64,000 bases of DNA from Ptiloglossa arizonensis (taxonomy: Eukaryota; Arthropoda; Insecta; Hymenoptera; Colletidae). Shown here piece after piece: positions 61,411 through 64,000 of the stretch (its first letter is position 1; each line of letters begins with the position of its first letter). The position numbers and the translations under genes are program-made. The DNA lies in contig NW_027478532.1 of assembly GCF_051014685.1 (NCBI RefSeq), positions 558,001 through 622,000 of the forward strand, in the 5' to 3' direction. Under the pieces are notes generated by a model, which did not search any database, was not told the DNA's origin, and saw only the letters and a program-made list of their open reading frames with translations.

Positions 61411-63853
61411 TCAATCCGTTCGCGAGATATGGCAGTTTGGAGATAAGAAACGCTTGAGAAACTCAAAATTTTCGCAGTTCTGGTGCTCGAAACGTATAAC
61501 TGGAACGGTGTAGGGGAAAACTACACATACCGTTGTAATCAGGCGAGTTTCTACTTTCAAATGCAACAGAAATTTTGCGGATTGGTCAATCCGTTCGCGA
61601 GATATGGCAGTTTGGACGTAAGAAACGCTTGAGAAACTCAAAATTTTCGCAGTTTTATGCTCGAAACGAATAACTAGAGAGGCCCAGGGGAAAAGTGCGC
61701 ATACCGTTGTAATCGGGCGAGTTTCTACTTTCAAATGCAACAGAAATTTTGCGGATTGGTCAATCCGTTCGCGAGATATGGCCGTTTGGATGTAAGAAAC
61801 GCTTTAGAAACTCAAAATTTTCGCAGCTTTATGCTCGAAACGAATAACTAGAACGGCCCAGGGGAAGAGTGCGCATACCGTTGTGATCGGGCGAGTTTCT
61901 ACTTTCAAATGCAACAGAAATTTTGCGGATTGGTCAATCTGTTCGCGAGTTATGGCAGTTTGGATGTAAGAAACGCTTGAGAAACTCAAAATTTTCGCAG
62001 TTCTGATGCTCGAAACGAATAACTAGAACGGCCCAGGAGAAGAGTGCGCATACCGTTGTGATCGGGCGAGTTTCTACTTTCAAATGCAACAGAAATTTTG
62101 CGGATTGGTCAATCCGTTCGCGAGATATGGCAGTTTGGAGGTAAGAAACGCTTGAGAAACTCAAAATTTTCGCAGTTCTGATGCTCGAAACGAATAGCTA
62201 GAACGGCCCAGGGGAAAAGTGCCCATACCGTTGTAATCGGGCGAGTTTCTACTTTCAAATGCAACAGAAATTTTGCGGATTGGTCAATCCGTTCGCGAGA
62301 TATGGCAGGTTGGAGGTAAGAAACGCTTGAGAAACTCAAAATTTTCGCAGTTCTGATGCTCGAAACGAATAACTGGAATGGCCAAGGGGAAAACTACACA
62401 TACCGTTGTAATCGGGCGAGTTTCTACTTTCAGATGCAACAGAAATTTTGCGGATTGGTCAATCCGTTCGCGAGATATGGCAGGTTGGAGGTAAGAAACG
62501 CTTTAGAAACTCAAAATTTTCGCAGTTTTATGCTCGAAACGAATGACTAGAACGGCCTAGGGGAAAAGTGCGCATACCGTTGTAATCGGCCGAGTTTCTA
62601 CTTTCAAATGCAACAGGAATTTTGCGGATTGGTCAATCCGTTCGCGAGATATGGCAGTTACGAGGTAAGAAACGCTTGAGAAACTCAAAATTTTCGCAGT
62701 TTTATGCTCGAAACGAATAACTAGAGCGGCCCAGGGGAAAAGTGCGCATACCGTTGTAATCGGGCGAGTTTCTACTTTCAAATGCAACAGAAATTTTGCG
62801 GATTGGTCAATCCGTTCGCGAGATATGGCAGTTTGGATGTAAGAAACGCTTGAGAAACTCAAAATTTTCGCAGTTCTGATGCTCGAAGCGAATAACTAGA
62901 ACGGCCCAGGGGAAAAGTGCGCATACCGTTGTAATCGGGCGAGTTTCTACTTTCAAATGCAACAGGAATTTTGCGGATTGGTCAATCCGTTCGCGAGATA
63001 TGGCAGTTTCGAGGTAAGAAACGCTTGAGAAACTCAAAATTTTCGCAGTTTTATGCTCGAAACGAATAACTAGAGCGGCCCAGGGGAAAAGTGCGCATAC
63101 CGTTGTAATCGGGCGAGTTTCTACTTTCAAATGCAACACAAATTTTGCGGAGTGGTCAATCCGTTCGCGAGATGTGGCAGTTTGGAGGTAAGAAACGCTT
63201 GAGAAACTCAAAATTTTCGCAGTTCTGATGCTCGAAACGAATGACTAGAACGGCCTAGGGGAAAAGTGTGCATACCGTTGTAATCGGGCGAGTTTCTACT
63301 TTCAGATGCAACACAAATTTTGCGGATTGATCAATCCGTTCGCGAGATATGGCAGTTTGGAGATAAGAAACGCTTTAGAAACTCAAAATTTTCGCAGTTT
63401 TATGCTCGAAACGAATAACTAGAACGGCCCAGGGGAAAAGTGCGCATACCGTTGTAATCGGGCGAGTTTCTACTTTCAAATGCAACAGGAATTTTGCGGA
63501 TTGGTCAATCCGTTCGCGAGATATGGCAGGTTGGAGGTAAGAAACGCTTTAGAAACTCAAAATTTTCGCAGTTTTATGCTCGAAACGAATAACTAGAACG
63601 GCCCAGGGGAAAAGTGCGCATACCGTTGTAATCGGGCGAGTTTCTACTTTCAAATGCAACAGAAATTTTGCGGATTGGTCAATCCGTTCGCGAGATATGG
63701 CAGTTTGGAGGTAAGAAACGCTTGAGGAACTCAAAATTTTCGCAGTTCTGATGCTCGAAACGAATGACTAGAACGGCCTAGGGGAAAAGTGTGCATACCG
63801 TTGTAATGGGGCGAGTTTCTACTTTCAGATGCAACAGAAATTTTGCGGATTGA
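61411..63853. repeat. HOR domain unit 7: canonical 14-mer (2,443 bp) with two patch differences
   Basis: Full-length and collinear with units 2 and 5. In the CGGAGTGG monomer it has ATAACTAGAGCGG at 63,068, where units 2, 3, 5 and 6 have ATAACCAGAGCGG, matching the older form at 48,411. It also has CAACACAAATT at 63,138 where the others have CAACAGAAATT. CAACAC is otherwise diagnostic of the adjacent class C monomer, so a short conversion tract is as likely as independent mutation. Confidence 0.9.
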
Positions 63854-64000
63854 TCAATCCGTTCGCGAGATATGGCAGTTTGGAAATAAGAAACGCTTTA
63901 GAAACTCAAAATTTTCGCAGTTTTATGCTCGAAACGAATAACTAGAACGGCCTAGGAGAAGAGTGCGCATACCGTTGTAATCGGGCGAGTTTCTACTTTC
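63854..64000. repeat. Array continues; unit after copy 7 departs from the canonical order
   Basis: Instead of the GAAACGTATAACTGG class B monomer expected at the start of a new 14-mer, the sequence has TTGATCAATCC, GGAAATAAG, GCTTTAG and then CCTAGGAGAAGAGTGCGC. That combination resembles 46.1-46.5 kb and 49.8-50.1 kb (CCTAGGAGAAGACTGC). The window ends inside a monomer, so the HOR phase beyond it cannot be determined. Confidence 0.8.

Larger units (their letters stand above)
1..64000. repeat. Uninterrupted 174/175-bp satellite DNA array (about 366 monomers)
   Basis: The conserved start GCTTGAGAAACTC (or GCTTTAGAAACTC) recurs at 1, 174, 348, 523, 698, 873, 1048, 1223 and 1398, and the same spacing continues to the last base. 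All monomers lie in the same orientation and I found no interruption by unique sequence or a mobile element. The hand-counted consensus has 78 G+C in 175 bp. Tandem nucleosome-length monomers with higher-order repeats are typical of eukaryotic centromeric or pericentromeric satellites; centromere function here is inferred, because no CENP-A data can be read from sequence. Both ends of the window lie inside the array, so its total size is unknown. I do not recognise the family name. Confidence 0.98.

Noticed and set aside
1..64000. CRISPR array
   Set aside because: The repeat is contiguous at 174-175 bp with no unique spacers of constant length between short direct repeats, and there are no cas-like genes.
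1..64000. Transposon, LTR or insertion-sequence arrays
   Set aside because: No terminal repeats, target-site duplications, transposase, integrase or reverse-transcriptase coding potential, and no break in satellite periodicity.
1..64000. Tandem rRNA, 5S RNA or tRNA gene arrays
   Set aside because: The monomer has no recognisable A/B/C box set, cloverleaf or conserved rRNA core, and its short inverted repeats do not form a tRNA-like fold.
1..64000. Naming the satellite family or host species
   Set aside because: I do not recognise the monomer, and general features (GC near 45%, CpG-rich, 175 bp) fit several eukaryotic groups. A database search of the reference monomer would decide.

Overview
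The whole 64-kb window is one uninterrupted head-to-tail satellite DNA array. The monomer is 174-175 bp, giving about 366 copies. I see no protein-coding gene, RNA gene, transposon, CRISPR array or other unique sequence. The hand-derived consensus monomer is about 45% GC with 13 CpG dinucleotides. Nucleosome-scale monomers organised into multi-kilobase higher-order repeats (HORs) indicate eukaryotic, probably centromeric or pericentromeric, heterochromatin. I do not recognise the monomer as a named satellite and cannot assign a species; plant, insect and other invertebrate genomes all remain possible.

Monomers come in two lengths. Nearly all the length difference lies at one site, about 22-36 bp into the monomer: 175-bp copies read CAGTTCTGATGCTCG (or CTGGTG) and 174-bp copies read CAGTTTTATGCTCG (or close relatives). 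Three recurrent sequence classes differ mainly at monomer positions 48-78. Class A has CTAGAACGGCCCAGG with AGTGCGCATACC. Class B has CTGGAACGGTGTAGG or CTGGAGTGGCCTAGG with ACTACACATACC. Class C has TGACTAGAACGGCCTAGG with GTGTGCATACC. Each monomer also carries a 16-bp dyad (CGGATTG-RT-CAATCCG) and a weak CENP-B-box-like element.

Layout: 1-4,119 is a heterogeneous block without a clear HOR. 4,120-8,850 is an older copy of sequence re-amplified downstream. 8,850-10,770 is linking monomers. 10,771-17,058 is two near-identical 3,144-bp 18-mers. 17,624-23,080 is 2.8 copies of a 1,920-bp 11-mer. 23,081-28,934 is a mosaic of shifted copies. 28,935-38,186 is a 29-mer (5,063 bp) followed by its shortened 24-mer copy (4,189 bp), with a third partial copy around 39.5-40.7 kb at a 4,538-bp (26-mer) offset. 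40.4-43.4 kb has short 2-mer and 4-mer periodicities. 43,433-44,862 is two copies of a 698-bp 4-mer. 46,755-63,853 is seven successive units of one HOR family: 21-, 14-, 13-, 12-, 14-, 10- and 14-mers, the canonical unit being 2,443 bp.

The short ORFs on both strands (60-192 codons) are a by-product of periodicity. A 174-bp monomer (58 codons) preserves frame, a 175-bp monomer shifts it, and the GCTTGAG/GCTTTAG variant toggles a stop on the minus strand. I treat none as a gene. The informative content is the array's evolution: layered HOR expansions, in-register gains and losses of whole monomers with several junctions mappable to 8-50 bp, and conversion-like patches. No novel protein-based system is present.
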